Source: Hypericibacter sp049323455 (GTDB lineage Bacteria > Pseudomonadota > Alphaproteobacteria > Dongiales > Dongiaceae). Taken from it: 64,000 bases of DNA. Under the pieces are notes generated by a model, which was not told where the DNA came from, searched no databases, and saw only the letters and a program-made list of their open reading frames with translations. This document shows, piece by piece, positions 7,551 through 15,993 of the stretch (the stretch's first letter is position 1; each line of letters opens with the position of its first letter). The stretch spans positions 248,001 to 312,000 of the forward strand of contig JBMONF010000019.1 in NCBI GenBank assembly GCA_049323455.1. Reading direction: 5' to 3'. Position numbers and translations under genes: made by a program.

Positions 7551-8045
7551 ATGTTCGACTTGAAAAGACGATTCCTGCTGCCGTTCGTGGCCGTGGCCGC
7601 GGCGGCGGCGATGACGGCGCCGTCGCAGGCGGCCGGAACGGTCGTGCACGTGACATTGTGGGACAAGGGTGCCGATGCCGCCATGCCGACCAATCTGGGC
7701 ATGGACATGGGCGGCAAGATGTCGATGGCAACCATGGGCATCAAGGCCGCGCCCGATTCGATCAAGGCCGGCGAGGTCACCTTCGAGGTGAAGGACACCT
7801 CGAAGGACACGATCCACGAGATGATCGTCGCGCGGCTCGTCGATCCCGCCAAGCCGCTGCCCTACGTCGCCAACGAAAACCGCGTGGACGAGGACAGAGC
7901 CGGTGACCTGGGCGAGGTTTCCGAACTCGATCCGGGTTCTTCCGGCGCGCTCAAGCTCAAGCTCAAGCCCGGAACCTACATTCTCTATTGCAACGTGCCC
8001 GGCCATTACATGGCCGGCATGTGGACGCTGCTTCGAGTGAAGTGA
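7551..8045 (+). CDS. Secreted cupredoxin-domain protein
   Basis: Periplasmic blue-copper-type protein (164 residues). A signal peptide is visible (KRR, hydrophobic core, cleavage near SQA-A at about 27-28). The mature part has a cupredoxin strand pattern and all four type-1 copper ligands: His89 (IHEM), Cys147, His152 and Met157 (C-x4-H-x4-M in YCNVPGHYMAGM). A Met-rich insertion (about 45-62, with MDMGGKMSMATMG) could hold further copper. The ATG at 7551 is preceded by GAGGAAC. It is monocistronic and ends in a strong bidirectional terminator. An upstream TGACAG box links it to the PepSY/two-component locus. Electron carrier and copper carrier are both possible roles. Confidence 0.88.
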   Translation: MFDLKRRFLLPFVAVAAAAAMTAPSQAAGTVVHVTLWDKGADAAMPTNLGMDMGGKMSMATMGIKAAPDSIKAGEVTFEVKDTSKDTIHEMIVARLVDPAKPLPYVANENRVDEDRAGDLGEVSELDPGSSGALKLKLKPGTYILYCNVPGHYMAGMWTLLRVK

Positions 8046-8097
8046 AGCTCTTTGCCGCGCGCAGAGAACCCTCCGCGCCGCCGGGAGAGGAAAAGCG

Positions 8098-8127
8098 AGG
8101 CGCCGGGCTTGCAGGAGCCCGGCGCCT
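8098..8127. terminator. Bidirectional rho-independent terminator
   Basis: Perfect 12-bp stem AGGCGCCGGGCT/AGCCCGGCGCCT with a 6-base loop. It is followed by TTTA on the right; on the reverse strand the stem is followed by a CGCTTTT tract. It lies between the convergent cupredoxin and CBS genes and probably serves both. Confidence 0.85.
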
Positions 8128-8160
8128 TTACCTCAACCTTGCAGTCGCCGGCCGAGACGC

Positions 8161-8610
8161 CTAATGCGGCCGGGCCGCGGCGGCCGCGTGACGGGCGGCG
8201 TCGCGCGACAGCAGCTTGAAGAACCCGCCGGGCAGCGCGGCACCGCCCTTCAGCGCGAGGTCGGAGAGCGACAGCATCCCGATCATCCGTTTCGACCGGT
8301 TCAGCACCGGCAGATGATGGATCTGCTTGCCGGTCATGAGCTGGATCGCATCTTCCACGCTCTGATCCTCGTAGCACCAGGTGATGCCGTTCGACATCAC
8401 CTCGCGCGCCCTGGTCTTCGACGGGTCCATGCCGCCCGCGACGGCGCGGCAGACGATGTCGTGGTCGGTGATCATGCCGACGAGCCGGTCGTTTTCGCCG
8501 ACCGGCAGGCAGCCGACCTCGTTGTCCTTCATCCGGCGTGCGGCTTCGCGCAGCGTCACGTCCGGCGCGATCCATTCCACTTTGCGGGTCATGCAGTCTT
8601 TTACGAGCAT
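8161..8610 (-). CDS. CBS-domain pair protein
   Basis: 149-residue cytoplasmic protein made of two CBS domains (about residues 5-60 and 70-125), which together form one Bateman module that usually binds an adenine nucleotide. Visible landmarks: VKDCMTRKV at the start, EVGCLPVGENDRLVGMITDHDIVCRAVA in the first repeat, VMSNGITWC opening the second, and HHLPVLNRSKRMIGMLSLSDLA closing it. The chosen ATG has AGGAGAGGAAC upstream. The C-terminal tail is Ala/Arg-rich. No partner domain or operon neighbour indicates what it regulates. Confidence 0.92.
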   Translation of the reverse strand: MLVKDCMTRKVEWIAPDVTLREAARRMKDNEVGCLPVGENDRLVGMITDHDIVCRAVAGGMDPSKTRAREVMSNGITWCYEDQSVEDAIQLMTGKQIHHLPVLNRSKRMIGMLSLSDLALKGGAALPGGFFKLLSRDAARHAAAAARPH

Positions 8611-8972
8611 GGGTTCCTCTCCTGCCGGGGTTGGGCCGGCGGCGCGGAGCATCCCCCCTCAAAAGCCCGGCGACCGCACGGCGGAGGCCGATGAAGCGTC
8701 GCCGTTCTCGTGCGAGGGCGACCGGAAGGACTCTACGCCTGCTCCCATGTCGTTCAAGTTACAAACGCGCCGGCCCTCGATATCGCGTGATATTGCGATG
8801 CCGCGTGCGCTTTCCGTGGCGCGCGGTGCCCGTTCCGGTGGGCCAAGATCAAAAGCATTGTGCTCTTCGTGACATTTCTCTTCACTGAGGGCCCGCTGCG
8901 GCGGCGCGGCGTCGATCGCCCGTGGCCCGCGCCTTGTCCATGAGCATCCATCCCCAATCGCCGGAGGACTGC
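8611..8972. other. 362-base intergenic region
   Basis: Lies between divergently transcribed CBS and HAD genes and should carry both promoters. A locally AT-richer patch (about 8845-8885) precedes the HAD gene. I see no gene, RNA or clear operator here. Confidence 0.4.
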
Positions 8973-9686
8973 ATGTCGCTGCAGGATTTCAAGGTTCTCG
9001 CCTTCGACGTGGTCGGCACGCTGATCGATTTCGAGCGCGGGATCATCGACTATGTGCGTGAGGTCCCGGGCGCCGACGCCTCCCGGCTCGGCGACGACGC
9101 TATTCTCGAGGCCTATCGCCGCTCGCGCAATTTCGCCGGCCGCGATGGCTATCCGGACGACCTCGTGCGCGGCTATGCGGCGATGGCGAAGGATCTGGGC
9201 CTGCCGACGGGGCCGGGCCTGGGCGAGGGTCTGCGCGATTCCGTGAGGGCCTGGCCGGCCTTTCCGGATTCGGCTGCGGCGCTCGAGCGGCTGCGCCGGC
9301 GCTTCAAGCTCGTGGCCATGACCAACGCGCAGCGCTGGGCGCTGGCCCACATGGAGAAGACGCTGGGCTGGCCGTTCCACGACACGGTCACCGTGGACGA
9401 TGCGCGCGCCGAGAAGCCCGACCCGCAGTTCTTCGCCTTCGCCCGCGGCCGGCTGAGCGCGCAAGGCTACAGGCTCGAGGACATCCTGCATGTGGCGCAG
9501 AGCCAGTATCACGATATCGGCGTGGCCCGGAAGCTCGGCTACACGGTGTGCTGGATCGAGCGGCGCCGTGGCATGAAGGGTTTCGGCGGCACGCAGGTGG
9601 TGCCCGAGCTGACCAGGCCCGACTATCACTTCGCGACCCTGGCCCAGCTCGCCGACGCGGTCGAAGCCGAGAGCCGGGTAGGCTGA
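8973..9686 (+). CDS. HAD-superfamily hydrolase, 2-haloacid-dehalogenase-like
   Basis: 237-residue HAD hydrolase. Motif I is FDVVGTL with nucleophile Asp12; the second aspartate of phosphatases is replaced (D-V-V-G-T), as in L-2-haloacid dehalogenases. Motif II is MTNAQRW (about 116-122), motif III EKPDPQFF, and motif IV reads HVAQSQYHDIGVARKLGY, close to the HVAQS-YHD consensus of the dehalogenase-like branch. It begins at the ATG preceded by CCGGAGGACTGC. It is alone, followed by a hairpin. The true substrate may be a phosphate ester or haloacid, and annotation beyond the branch is inference. Confidence 0.85.
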   Translation: MSLQDFKVLAFDVVGTLIDFERGIIDYVREVPGADASRLGDDAILEAYRRSRNFAGRDGYPDDLVRGYAAMAKDLGLPTGPGLGEGLRDSVRAWPAFPDSAAALERLRRRFKLVAMTNAQRWALAHMEKTLGWPFHDTVTVDDARAEKPDPQFFAFARGRLSAQGYRLEDILHVAQSQYHDIGVARKLGYTVCWIERRRGMKGFGGTQVVPELTRPDYHFATLAQLADAVEAESRVG

Positions 9687-9702
9687 ACCGGCGCGACCCG
9701 AG

Positions 9703-9726
9703 CGCCGGGCCTTTGCGGGCCCGGCG
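9703..9726. terminator. GC-rich hairpin, possible terminator
   Basis: Stem CGCCGGGCC/GGCCCGGCG (9 bp) with a 6-base loop, 17 bases after the HAD stop and between convergent genes. It has no T-tract, so it may work only weakly or stabilise the mRNA. Confidence 0.5.
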
Positions 9727-9771
9727 TCGTCTGCTGCGGGTCTCGATCTGCCTACGACCGGCGGCTTGCGC

Positions 9772-10194
9772 TCAGCCTTGCGGCTGCGGCTCGGGGCCTT
9801 CGGGCGCGGGCCCTTGCGGACGCCGGCCGCGCTCGGCCATGAACTGATCGAACTCGGCCTTGTCCTTGGCCTGGCGCAGCCGGTCGAGGAATTCCATGAA
9901 TTCCTTCTGCTCCTCCTCGAGCCGGCGCAAGGTCTCGGCGCGATATTCGTCGAAGGCACTGTTGCCGCTCATTTCCGTGCGCCGCCAGCCCGGTCCGCCG
10001 CAGGGCCCGTACCAGCGGCCGCGCGCTCTGCGCATCTCCTCCTCGCCGCCTCGCTTCCAGCGTCCCATGCGTCCGCTCCAGATGAGATAGGCCAGGATCG
10101 CCAAGCCGATCGGCCAGAACAGGATGAAGCCCAGGACCATCACGCCGATCCAGGCCGGCTTGCCGATGTCGTCGAGCCTCGCTGCGATGTCCAT
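9772..10194 (-). CDS. DUF2852 family membrane protein
   Basis: 140-residue alphaproteobacterial inner-membrane protein of unknown function. After a short cytoplasmic start it has one long hydrophobic segment (about 13-40, with VMVLGFILFWPIGLAILAYLIW) followed by the family signature SGRMGRW. A Gly/Arg-rich linker follows, then a charged coiled-coil-like helix (about 80-125, FDEYRAETLRRLEEEQ). The ATG at 10194 was chosen over that at 10209 because the family begins at MDIAARL and the earlier ATG is part of the operator palindrome. It is controlled, by inference, by the adjacent TetR regulator. Confidence 0.82.
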   Translation of the reverse strand: MDIAARLDDIGKPAWIGVMVLGFILFWPIGLAILAYLIWSGRMGRWKRGGEEEMRRARGRWYGPCGGPGWRRTEMSGNSAFDEYRAETLRRLEEEQKEFMEFLDRLRQAKDKAEFDQFMAERGRRPQGPAPEGPEPQPQG

Positions 10195-10207
10195 GGCTGC
10201 GTGCCCC

Positions 10208-10232
10208 ATGTAAATGTTAATGACATTTACAT
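10208..10232. promoter_or_regulatory. TetR-type operator in front of the DUF2852 gene
   Basis: Perfect inverted repeat with 10-bp arms ATGTAAATGT (10208-10217) and ACATTTACAT (10223-10232) around TAATG. It lies just upstream of the DUF2852 start. The outer ATGTAA/TTACAT halves are shared with the palindrome over the tetR start codon (10943-10967), which points to one regulator binding both. Confidence 0.7.
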
Positions 10233-10284
10233 CCTGCCAGCCACCGCTATGGCTGTCAAGACAGCGCGAATGTCTTGGATTCGC

Positions 10285-10947
10285 TCAACGATTTCGAGCG
10301 CTGCCGCCTTCGCCCCCGAGTCCCAGCCCCTGCAAATAGATCAGCACCGCGGCCTCGAGCAGATCCTCGGGCGTCATCGGCAGTTTGCGCCGGCCCGCAT
10401 CGCCGCGCGCGAAGAGCGAAGCGATGCCGTGCGAGAGCGCCCAGATGTGGAGCGCCATCATCAAGGCGGGCGGGCGGCCCGCTTTCGGCAGTGTCTCGCA
10501 CAGCGTTTCCGAGGCCTTGCGCAGGATCGCGAAGGCGCGATCGCCCGCCTGACGCAACTCGGGATGATCCTCGAGCGGGATGCCGGCCTCGAACATCGCC
10601 GAGTAATAGGCGGGCTCGGCGCGCGCGAAGGCGAGATAGGCTTTCCCGACATTGCCGAAGGCGGTGAAGATGTCGGGGCGGCCTTCGTTCCAGGCGGCGG
10701 CGAGAAAGGCCTCGAACCGCTCGAAGCCTTGGCGCGCCACGTCGGCCATGAGCGCGTCGCGGTCGCGGAAATGGCGATAGGGTGCGGCCGGGCTGACGCC
10801 GGCCGATCGCGCCGCTTCGGCGAAGGTGAAGCCGGCAGGGCCTTTCGCGGCGATCAGATCGAGTGCCGCCTGGATCAACGCCGCACGCAGATTGCCGTGG
10901 TGATAGCCGCGCCGCCCCGCGCCATGCCTTTCCTTGGACCAGCTCAT
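10285..10947 (-). CDS. TetR/AcrR-family regulator with WHG-type ligand domain
   Basis: 220-residue repressor. N-terminal helix-turn-helix (about residues 16-62): YHHGNLRAALIQAALDLIAAKG, FTFAEAARSAGVSPAAPYRHF. The C-terminal domain (about 85-200) resembles the WHG-type TetR ligand pocket, with AYLAFARAEPAYYSAMF and the ALSHGIASLFA segment. The YHHG start of the helix-turn-helix domain is typical of this subgroup. An operator palindrome overlaps its own start codon and a longer version precedes the DUF2852 gene on the same strand, so it probably represses both. Inducer unknown. Confidence 0.92.
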   Translation of the reverse strand: MSWSKERHGAGRRGYHHGNLRAALIQAALDLIAAKGPAGFTFAEAARSAGVSPAAPYRHFRDRDALMADVARQGFERFEAFLAAAWNEGRPDIFTAFGNVGKAYLAFARAEPAYYSAMFEAGIPLEDHPELRQAGDRAFAILRKASETLCETLPKAGRPPALMMALHIWALSHGIASLFARGDAGRRKLPMTPEDLLEAAVLIYLQGLGLGGEGGSARNR

Positions 10948-10967
10948 GTAAAAAGCTCTTACATGAG
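10943..10967. promoter_or_regulatory. TetR autoregulatory operator overlapping the start codon
   Basis: Perfect 9-bp arms CTCATGTAA (10943-10951) and TTACATGAG (10959-10967) with a 7-base spacer. The tetR ATG (10947-10945) is inside the left arm, so bound repressor would cover the translation start and leader. No clear Shine-Dalgarno precedes the ATG. Confidence 0.7.
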
Positions 10968-11144
10968 TTCCGGTCCCGCGGCAGCCGAAATGTTGCGCCA
11001 GCGCAAGCCCGAGACGCGCTTGATTCCGATCAAGGAGCCGGGCCCGCCGCCCCGGCTAGGCTAAAAGCTTAAGGCCGGATAGCCAGGAGGAACGCCGAAG
11101 GCCGCGGGGGTCGGAGCCGGGGCCGAGCGTCGAAGGATCTCGGT

Positions 11145-12101
11145 ATGCCTTTCTCTCTCTATGCGTTCATCTGGAAGGTGAGCGGCAGGGCCCAGCTGGT
11201 CGTGTGCCTGCTGTCGAGCCTGCTGATCCCGCTGGCGATGGTGCCGCTGGAGCTGCAACGGCGCATCGTCAACGACGCCGTCAGCGGCGGCGATACACGT
11301 CTGCTGGTCGTGCTGGGCCTGATCTATCTCGCCACCATCGTGACACAGCAGACGATCAAGTACGGGCTCAATCTCTCGCGCGGGATGGTGATCGAGGATG
11401 TCACGCGGCGCCTGCGCAACCTGATCCATCTGAGCATGGAAGCCGAGGCCGAGCGCGGCGCAGCTCCCGTCCGCACCCCGGTTCACAATCACGTCTCGCA
11501 GGACCGGGGCTCGGTCGTCTCCATGGTCGCCGCCGAGGCGGAGGATGTCGGCGGCTTCGTCGGCGACAGCATCTCGGTGCCGCTGGTGCAGGGCGGCACC
11601 ATTCTCGCCGTGCTGGGCTATCTCGCCTGGGTCGATATCCGCATCGCCAGCTTCGCCGTGCTGCTCTATTTCCCGCAGTACGTCATCGTCCGGGAAGTGC
11701 AGGCCGTCATCAACCGGCTGGCCCGCGGCCATGCCAAGGTGGTGCGCCGGCTCGGCCAGGAGATCGTGGCCGGCGCCGGCGGACGGCGCGCCTCGCGGCG
11801 CTTCGAGCAGCTCGTCGACAGCGCCTACGCCTTGCGCATGCGCATCTATCGCCGAAAATTTCTGCTGACCTATCTGGGCAACTTTCTCGATGCGATCGGG
11901 CCGCTGATCGTGCTGACCGTCGGCGGCTGGTTCGTGATCCGGGGCGAGACGGCCGTCTCCACGCTGGTCGTGTTCATCTCGGGCTTCCAGAAGGTGTCCG
12001 ATCCGTGGGACCAGCTCATCAATTTCTACCGCACGGCCCAGACCACGCAGACGAAATACCGCCTGATCGTGCAAACGCTCCAGCAGACGGAGCAACGCTA
12101 G
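11145..12101 (+). CDS. Stand-alone ABC transporter transmembrane domain protein
   Basis: 318-residue membrane protein resembling a type-1 ABC exporter transmembrane half (six helices): about residues 20-40, 50-75, 135-155, 160-180, 240-260 and 270-290. The intracellular-loop region is recognisable (MVIEDVTRRLRNLIHL, then VVSMVAAEAEDVGGFVGD). The protein ends right after the sixth helix and the helix that normally leads into the ATPase (DQLINFYRTAQTTQTKYRLI), with no Walker motifs. No ATPase gene lies nearby; the next 700 bases hold no gene. AAGGA precedes the ATG. It may work with an ATPase encoded elsewhere or have lost transport activity. Confidence 0.75.
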   Translation: MPFSLYAFIWKVSGRAQLVVCLLSSLLIPLAMVPLELQRRIVNDAVSGGDTRLLVVLGLIYLATIVTQQTIKYGLNLSRGMVIEDVTRRLRNLIHLSMEAEAERGAAPVRTPVHNHVSQDRGSVVSMVAAEAEDVGGFVGDSISVPLVQGGTILAVLGYLAWVDIRIASFAVLLYFPQYVIVREVQAVINRLARGHAKVVRRLGQEIVAGAGGRRASRRFEQLVDSAYALRMRIYRRKFLLTYLGNFLDAIGPLIVLTVGGWFVIRGETAVSTLVVFISGFQKVSDPWDQLINFYRTAQTTQTKYRLIVQTLQQTEQR

Positions 12102-12803
12102 CCTAGCCGAACTCGGGGGCCGAGGGTGATGGAATACGCACAGTTCACTCCGAGCGAAAAAAGCGCTGGCTCGAGCGCGGGAGCCATGTTGTGCCGGGCT
12201 TCTACGACGAAATCCCTTGGTCGACCCATTCTGCTGTTAGGGGGACTGGAATAATGGGCACAGAGAAGATCACGCTGGAACAGTGGGCAGAATGCCACCA
12301 AGCGCGAAGTGATTCATCCCATCTCGGCGTGCCTCGGCAGGGGCATGATCCGGGTTTCGGCTGCCACTGTCATCAAGATGGAGCTGGATAACAGATGCGC
12401 TCATCGCGCCAAGCTTGTCGTTTAGTCAATAAAAGGAAGCACAGCAGAATACACCAACTTCGTTAAGCCGTCAGGTTGCGAACATAATCGTCCGAATGGC
12501 CGCCCCTAGGAGTTCGTCATTCGGTCACGGCATTCTCCAGGGCACCCGTATTCTTTAAATTAGAGATCGCGAGGATCAATTGGGCGACGTGGCGAGGATC
12601 AAAACCCACGAACATCTTTGGTGAAACCCTTTGCGCTGCCAGTGTTCGTGGATGCTCGCTTTCAGGGGCATGATGATAAGGGCGCGCCGCTGCAATTTCT
12701 GCTAGGCTGCTCGTACAAAGAGCCGGTTGCTCGGTCGTCGGATCGGGCCCGGCCTTTCCCGACCGCCGCATCATCCTCCCGCCGGACCGCCGCCCTCGCC
12801 GCC
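12102..12803. other. 702-base AT-richer region with possible gene remnants
   Basis: No intact gene is supportable. GC content drops noticeably around 12395-12480 and 12540-12620. Two short frames look slightly protein-like: a forward one at about 12254-12391 (begins MGTEKITLEQW) and a reverse one ending at 12517, whose C-terminal part contains FDPRHVAQLILAISNLKNTG. Neither has a ribosome site or a recognised family. They may be decayed or transferred fragments that include whatever once followed the ABC membrane gene. Confidence 0.4.
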
Positions 12804-13766
12804 ATGGCCCTCGCCGACCGCCGCTCCTTGAAGGCCATCGCGTCGCTCTCGGCCGGCGTCCTGGTCTTCTCGCTGCAGGATGTCATCATCAAGACGGTCA
12901 GCGGCAGCTATCCGGTCCACGAGGTCGTGGCCATCCGCTGCATCGTGGCGCTGCCGCTGCTGCTGGCGATCCTGCACCGGCAGGGCGGCATGAGGGGCGT
13001 GCTTTCGCCGCGCATGGGCTGGCTCGCGCTGCGCGGCGCCATCCTGATCGTCGCCTACACCACCTACTACCTGGCGCTTCCGGTGCTGCCGCTGGCGAGC
13101 GTGGTGGCGCTCTATTTCACGGTGCCGCTGTTCGTGACGGCGATGGCGGGCCCTTTCCTCGGCGAGAAGATCGGCCTCCATCGCTGGGCCGCGACGCTGG
13201 CGGGGTTCGGCGGCGTGATCGTCATGATGCGCCCCACGGGCGGCCTGTTCGATCTCGCCGCCCTGCTGCCGGTCGTCGCGGCCATGACCTATGGCGCGGC
13301 CCAGCTCATGGCGCGCCGCCTCGGCGCCACCGACAGCGCCCCCGTCATGGCCTTCTACCAGAATCTGATGTTCCTGATCGGCGCGCTCGCCATGGCCGCC
13401 CTGTTCAGCGATAGCGCGCCGGCCGAGGACGGCAGCGGCAGCCTGGCGTTTCTCACCCGATCCTGGTCCTGGCCCGGCACCCGCGACCTGCTGCTGATGG
13501 CGGCCTGCGGCCCCATCGCCGCCGCGGGCATGGTGCTGCTGACGCAGGCCTATCGCCTGGCCGAGGCCAACCTCGTCGCCTCCTTCGAATATACGGGGCT
13601 GATCTGGGCCAGCCTGTGGGGCTTCTCCCTGTGGGGCGAGATTCCGGGCGCGAGCACGCTGGCGGGCGCCGCCCTCATCGTCGGGGCCGGGCTCTATGTG
13701 CTCTATGGCGGGCGGGCCCGACGCGCCCTGCCCGTGGAAGGCGAGATCCGCACCGAGCGCGTCTGA
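12804..13766 (+). CDS. EamA/DMT-family transporter
   Basis: 320-residue inner-membrane drug/metabolite transporter with about ten hydrophobic helices in two EamA repeats (about residues 8-140 and 150-300). Typical features: FSLQDVIIKTVSGSYPVHEVVAIRC at the first repeat, the YYLALPVLPLASVVALYFTVPLFVTA helix pair closing it, and YRLAEANLVASFEYTGLIWASLWGF in the second. The ATG at 12804 was chosen because similarity starts at residue 8; the frame is open upstream without membrane character. It is monocistronic. The exported compound cannot be predicted. Confidence 0.87.
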   Translation: MALADRRSLKAIASLSAGVLVFSLQDVIIKTVSGSYPVHEVVAIRCIVALPLLLAILHRQGGMRGVLSPRMGWLALRGAILIVAYTTYYLALPVLPLASVVALYFTVPLFVTAMAGPFLGEKIGLHRWAATLAGFGGVIVMMRPTGGLFDLAALLPVVAAMTYGAAQLMARRLGATDSAPVMAFYQNLMFLIGALAMAALFSDSAPAEDGSGSLAFLTRSWSWPGTRDLLLMAACGPIAAAGMVLLTQAYRLAEANLVASFEYTGLIWASLWGFSLWGEIPGASTLAGAALIVGAGLYVLYGGRARRALPVEGEIRTERV

Positions 13767-13852
13767 TCGGCCCGGCGGCATCCCGTCCGCCCGCGACATA
13801 GCCGAAGAGATTGCTAGACTGAGGCGCGCCCGCCGCGGCCCGGAGATTACGG

Positions 13853-15418
13853 ATGCCCGACGACCAACGCGCCGCCCTCGCCTTTCTCGCCGATCCGGCG
13901 AGCTACGGCCTGCCGCCCGGCACCAGGATCGAGCGCATCGACACCCATTGCGCTGCCGTGTTCCTGGCCGGCGAGCGCGCCTTGAAGCTCAAGCGCGCGG
14001 TGCGCTTTCCCTATCTCGACTTCTCGACCATGGATTTGCGCGAGCGTTTCTGCCGCGCCGAGCTCGCGATCAACCGGCGCACCGCGCCCGATCTCTATCT
14101 CGGCGTGCGCGCGCTGACGCGCGAGCCCGATGGCCGCCTCGCCTTCGACGGCCGCGGCGAGACCGTCGACTGGGTGCTGGAGATGCGCCGCTTCGACCAG
14201 GACGCCCTCTTCGACCGCATGGCCGAAGCCGGGCGCCTGACGCCGGCCCTGATGCGCGATCTGGCGGATGCGATCCGGCGCTTCCACGACGCGGCCGAGC
14301 CCGTGCCCGGCTTCGGCGGGCGCGAGGGCTTCGCGCATGTGCTGGCCGGCAATCTCGCCGAGCTCGACCGCGCCGCCGCCGAGGGCATCCTCGATGCAGC
14401 CGCGGTCGAGGCGGTCGCGAGAGAAAGCGAGGCGGCGCTCGCGCGCCTCGGGCCTCTGCTCGATCGCCGGCGCGACGCGGGCCTGGTGCGGCGCTGCCAC
14501 GGCGATCTTCACTTGCGCAACATCTGCCTCATCGACGGGCGCCCGACGCTGTTCGATGCCGTGGAGTTCTCGGAGGAGCTGGCCACGATCGATCCGCTCT
14601 ACGATCTCGCCTTCCTGCTGATGGATCTCGAGCATCGGCGCCTGAGGCCGCTCGGCAACCTCGTTGTCAACCGCTATCTCGATCGCGCGGTCGAGGACGC
14701 CGGCGCAATGGAGGCCCTCGCCGCCCTGCCGCTTTTCATGGCGACGCGCGCGGCCATCCGCGCCCATGTGAGCGCGACCGCGGCGCGCATGCAGCCGGAC
14801 GAAGCCGCGGCCGCGCGGGCTTGCGCCGAGGCACGCCTCTATCTCGATCTGGCTCGCCGCCTGCTGAAGCCGTCGCCCCCGCGCCTGGTCGCTATCGGCG
14901 GCCTGTCGGGAACCGGGAAGTCGACCCTCGCCTATGCGCTGGCACCGGCACTGGGTGCCGCCCCCGGCGCGCGGGTGCTGCGCAGCGACGTGATGCGAAA
15001 GCGGATCATGGGCGTGGAGCCCGAGACGCGTCTGCCGCAGGAGGGTTACAGCGCCGAGGTGACGGCGCGGGTCTATGAGACGATCCGCACCGGGACCGCA
15101 GCGGCGCTGGCGGCAGGCGCCGCCGTCGTTGCCGACGCCGTGTTCGGCCGGCCGGAGGAGCGCCATGCGATCGAGGCCGTGGCCAAGGCCGCGAGCCTGC
15201 CGTTCGACGGGCTTTGGCTCGAGGCGCCGCCGGCCACGCTGGAGGCGCGGGTAAGGAGCCGGCGCGCCGACGCCTCCGACGCCGACGCCGCGGTGGTGCG
15301 TCGCCAGCTCGAGCAGCCCACGGGCGCGATCACATGGCGCCGGATCGACGCCGGCGGCGAGGCCGGCCAGACCGAGGCGGCGGCGCGCGAAGCACTCGGG
15401 CTCGCGAATGACGGATGA
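13853..15418 (+). CDS. Bifunctional aminoglycoside-phosphotransferase-like / AAA kinase fusion protein
   Basis: 521-residue soluble protein of the COG2187-COG0645 fusion family. The N-terminal kinase-like domain (about residues 30-330) has KLKRAVRFPYLDFST, the catalytic loop HGDLHLRN (216-223) and the metal-binding FDAVEFS (234-240) with DPLYDLAFL. The C-terminal P-loop domain (about 343-515) has Walker A GGLSGTGKST (349-358) and resembles gluconate/zeta-toxin-like small-molecule kinases. Both ATP sites look intact. Substrates of this widespread fusion are not known to me; antibiotic resistance should not be assumed from the APH-like fold. It is the first of a forward run that ends with the cytochrome c gene 76 bases downstream. 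Confidence 0.88.
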   Translation: MPDDQRAALAFLADPASYGLPPGTRIERIDTHCAAVFLAGERALKLKRAVRFPYLDFSTMDLRERFCRAELAINRRTAPDLYLGVRALTREPDGRLAFDGRGETVDWVLEMRRFDQDALFDRMAEAGRLTPALMRDLADAIRRFHDAAEPVPGFGGREGFAHVLAGNLAELDRAAAEGILDAAAVEAVARESEAALARLGPLLDRRRDAGLVRRCHGDLHLRNICLIDGRPTLFDAVEFSEELATIDPLYDLAFLLMDLEHRRLRPLGNLVVNRYLDRAVEDAGAMEALAALPLFMATRAAIRAHVSATAARMQPDEAAAARACAEARLYLDLARRLLKPSPPRLVAIGGLSGTGKSTLAYALAPALGAAPGARVLRSDVMRKRIMGVEPETRLPQEGYSAEVTARVYETIRTGTAAALAAGAAVVADAVFGRPEERHAIEAVAKAASLPFDGLWLEAPPATLEARVRSRRADASDADAAVVRRQLEQPTGAITWRRIDAGGEAGQTEAAAREALGLANDG

Positions 15419-15494
15419 GATCCCGCGGGCGGACTGGACAGGAGGCGGGGCGGAGTGATCTCGTGGGGGTCCCCGTGACGAACACGTCACCCGC

Positions 15495-15881
15495 ATGGGA
15501 GGCCGGTCCTTGCGCGCTTCATCGGTTCTGATCGTTTCGCTCCTGCTCGGCCTTGCCGGCGTGCCGGCCCATGCGGACGAGGGCCTCGCCGCGAAAGGCC
15601 AAGCGCTCGCCAGGCAATATTGCTCGGGCTGCCATCGCGTGAGCGAGAAGCAGGCGATCCCGCCGCCCGTCATGGTCGAGACCGAGACCGGCAGCGAGAC
15701 GGTGAAGGCGCCGAGCTTCTGGATCGCGGCGCATCAGGAGGGGCGCGACGAGGCCTATTTCCGCGGCTATCTGCACAATCCGCGCTATCCCATGCCCGAA
15801 CAGCCGCTCGAGCAGGGCGAGCTCGACGCCATCGTCGCCTATCTGCTGTCGCTCGGGAGCCAGGCCGGCGCCGGGTGGTGA
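15495..15881 (+). CDS. Periplasmic class I cytochrome c
   Basis: 128-residue secreted monoheme cytochrome. Signal peptide (about 1-27, cleavage near AHA-D), heme attachment CSGCH (Cys43, Cys46, His47), and a probable distal ligand Met101 in YPMPEQPL, the usual position about 55 residues after the CxxCH. The C-terminal helix (DAIVAYLLSLG) packs on the N-terminal one as in typical small c-type cytochromes. It follows the kinase fusion by 76 bases. Its redox partner is not evident from the neighbours. Confidence 0.92.
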   Translation: MGGRSLRASSVLIVSLLLGLAGVPAHADEGLAAKGQALARQYCSGCHRVSEKQAIPPPVMVETETGSETVKAPSFWIAAHQEGRDEAYFRGYLHNPRYPMPEQPLEQGELDAIVAYLLSLGSQAGAGW

Positions 15882-15993
15882 ATTGGCGGACGCGATGCGA
15901 TTCCCGCCGAGCGCCGCACCGATGGGCTTTGTTCCAGCCCCTTATCGATTGCCGGCGAATCCCGTCCCGCGGGCCCTGCACGTGGGTTGTGCC

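Noticed and set aside
13853..15418. Aminoglycoside resistance gene
   Set aside because: The APH-like fold is part of a widespread AAA-kinase fusion family with no established link to antibiotics; the Brenner-type motif alone does not show resistance.
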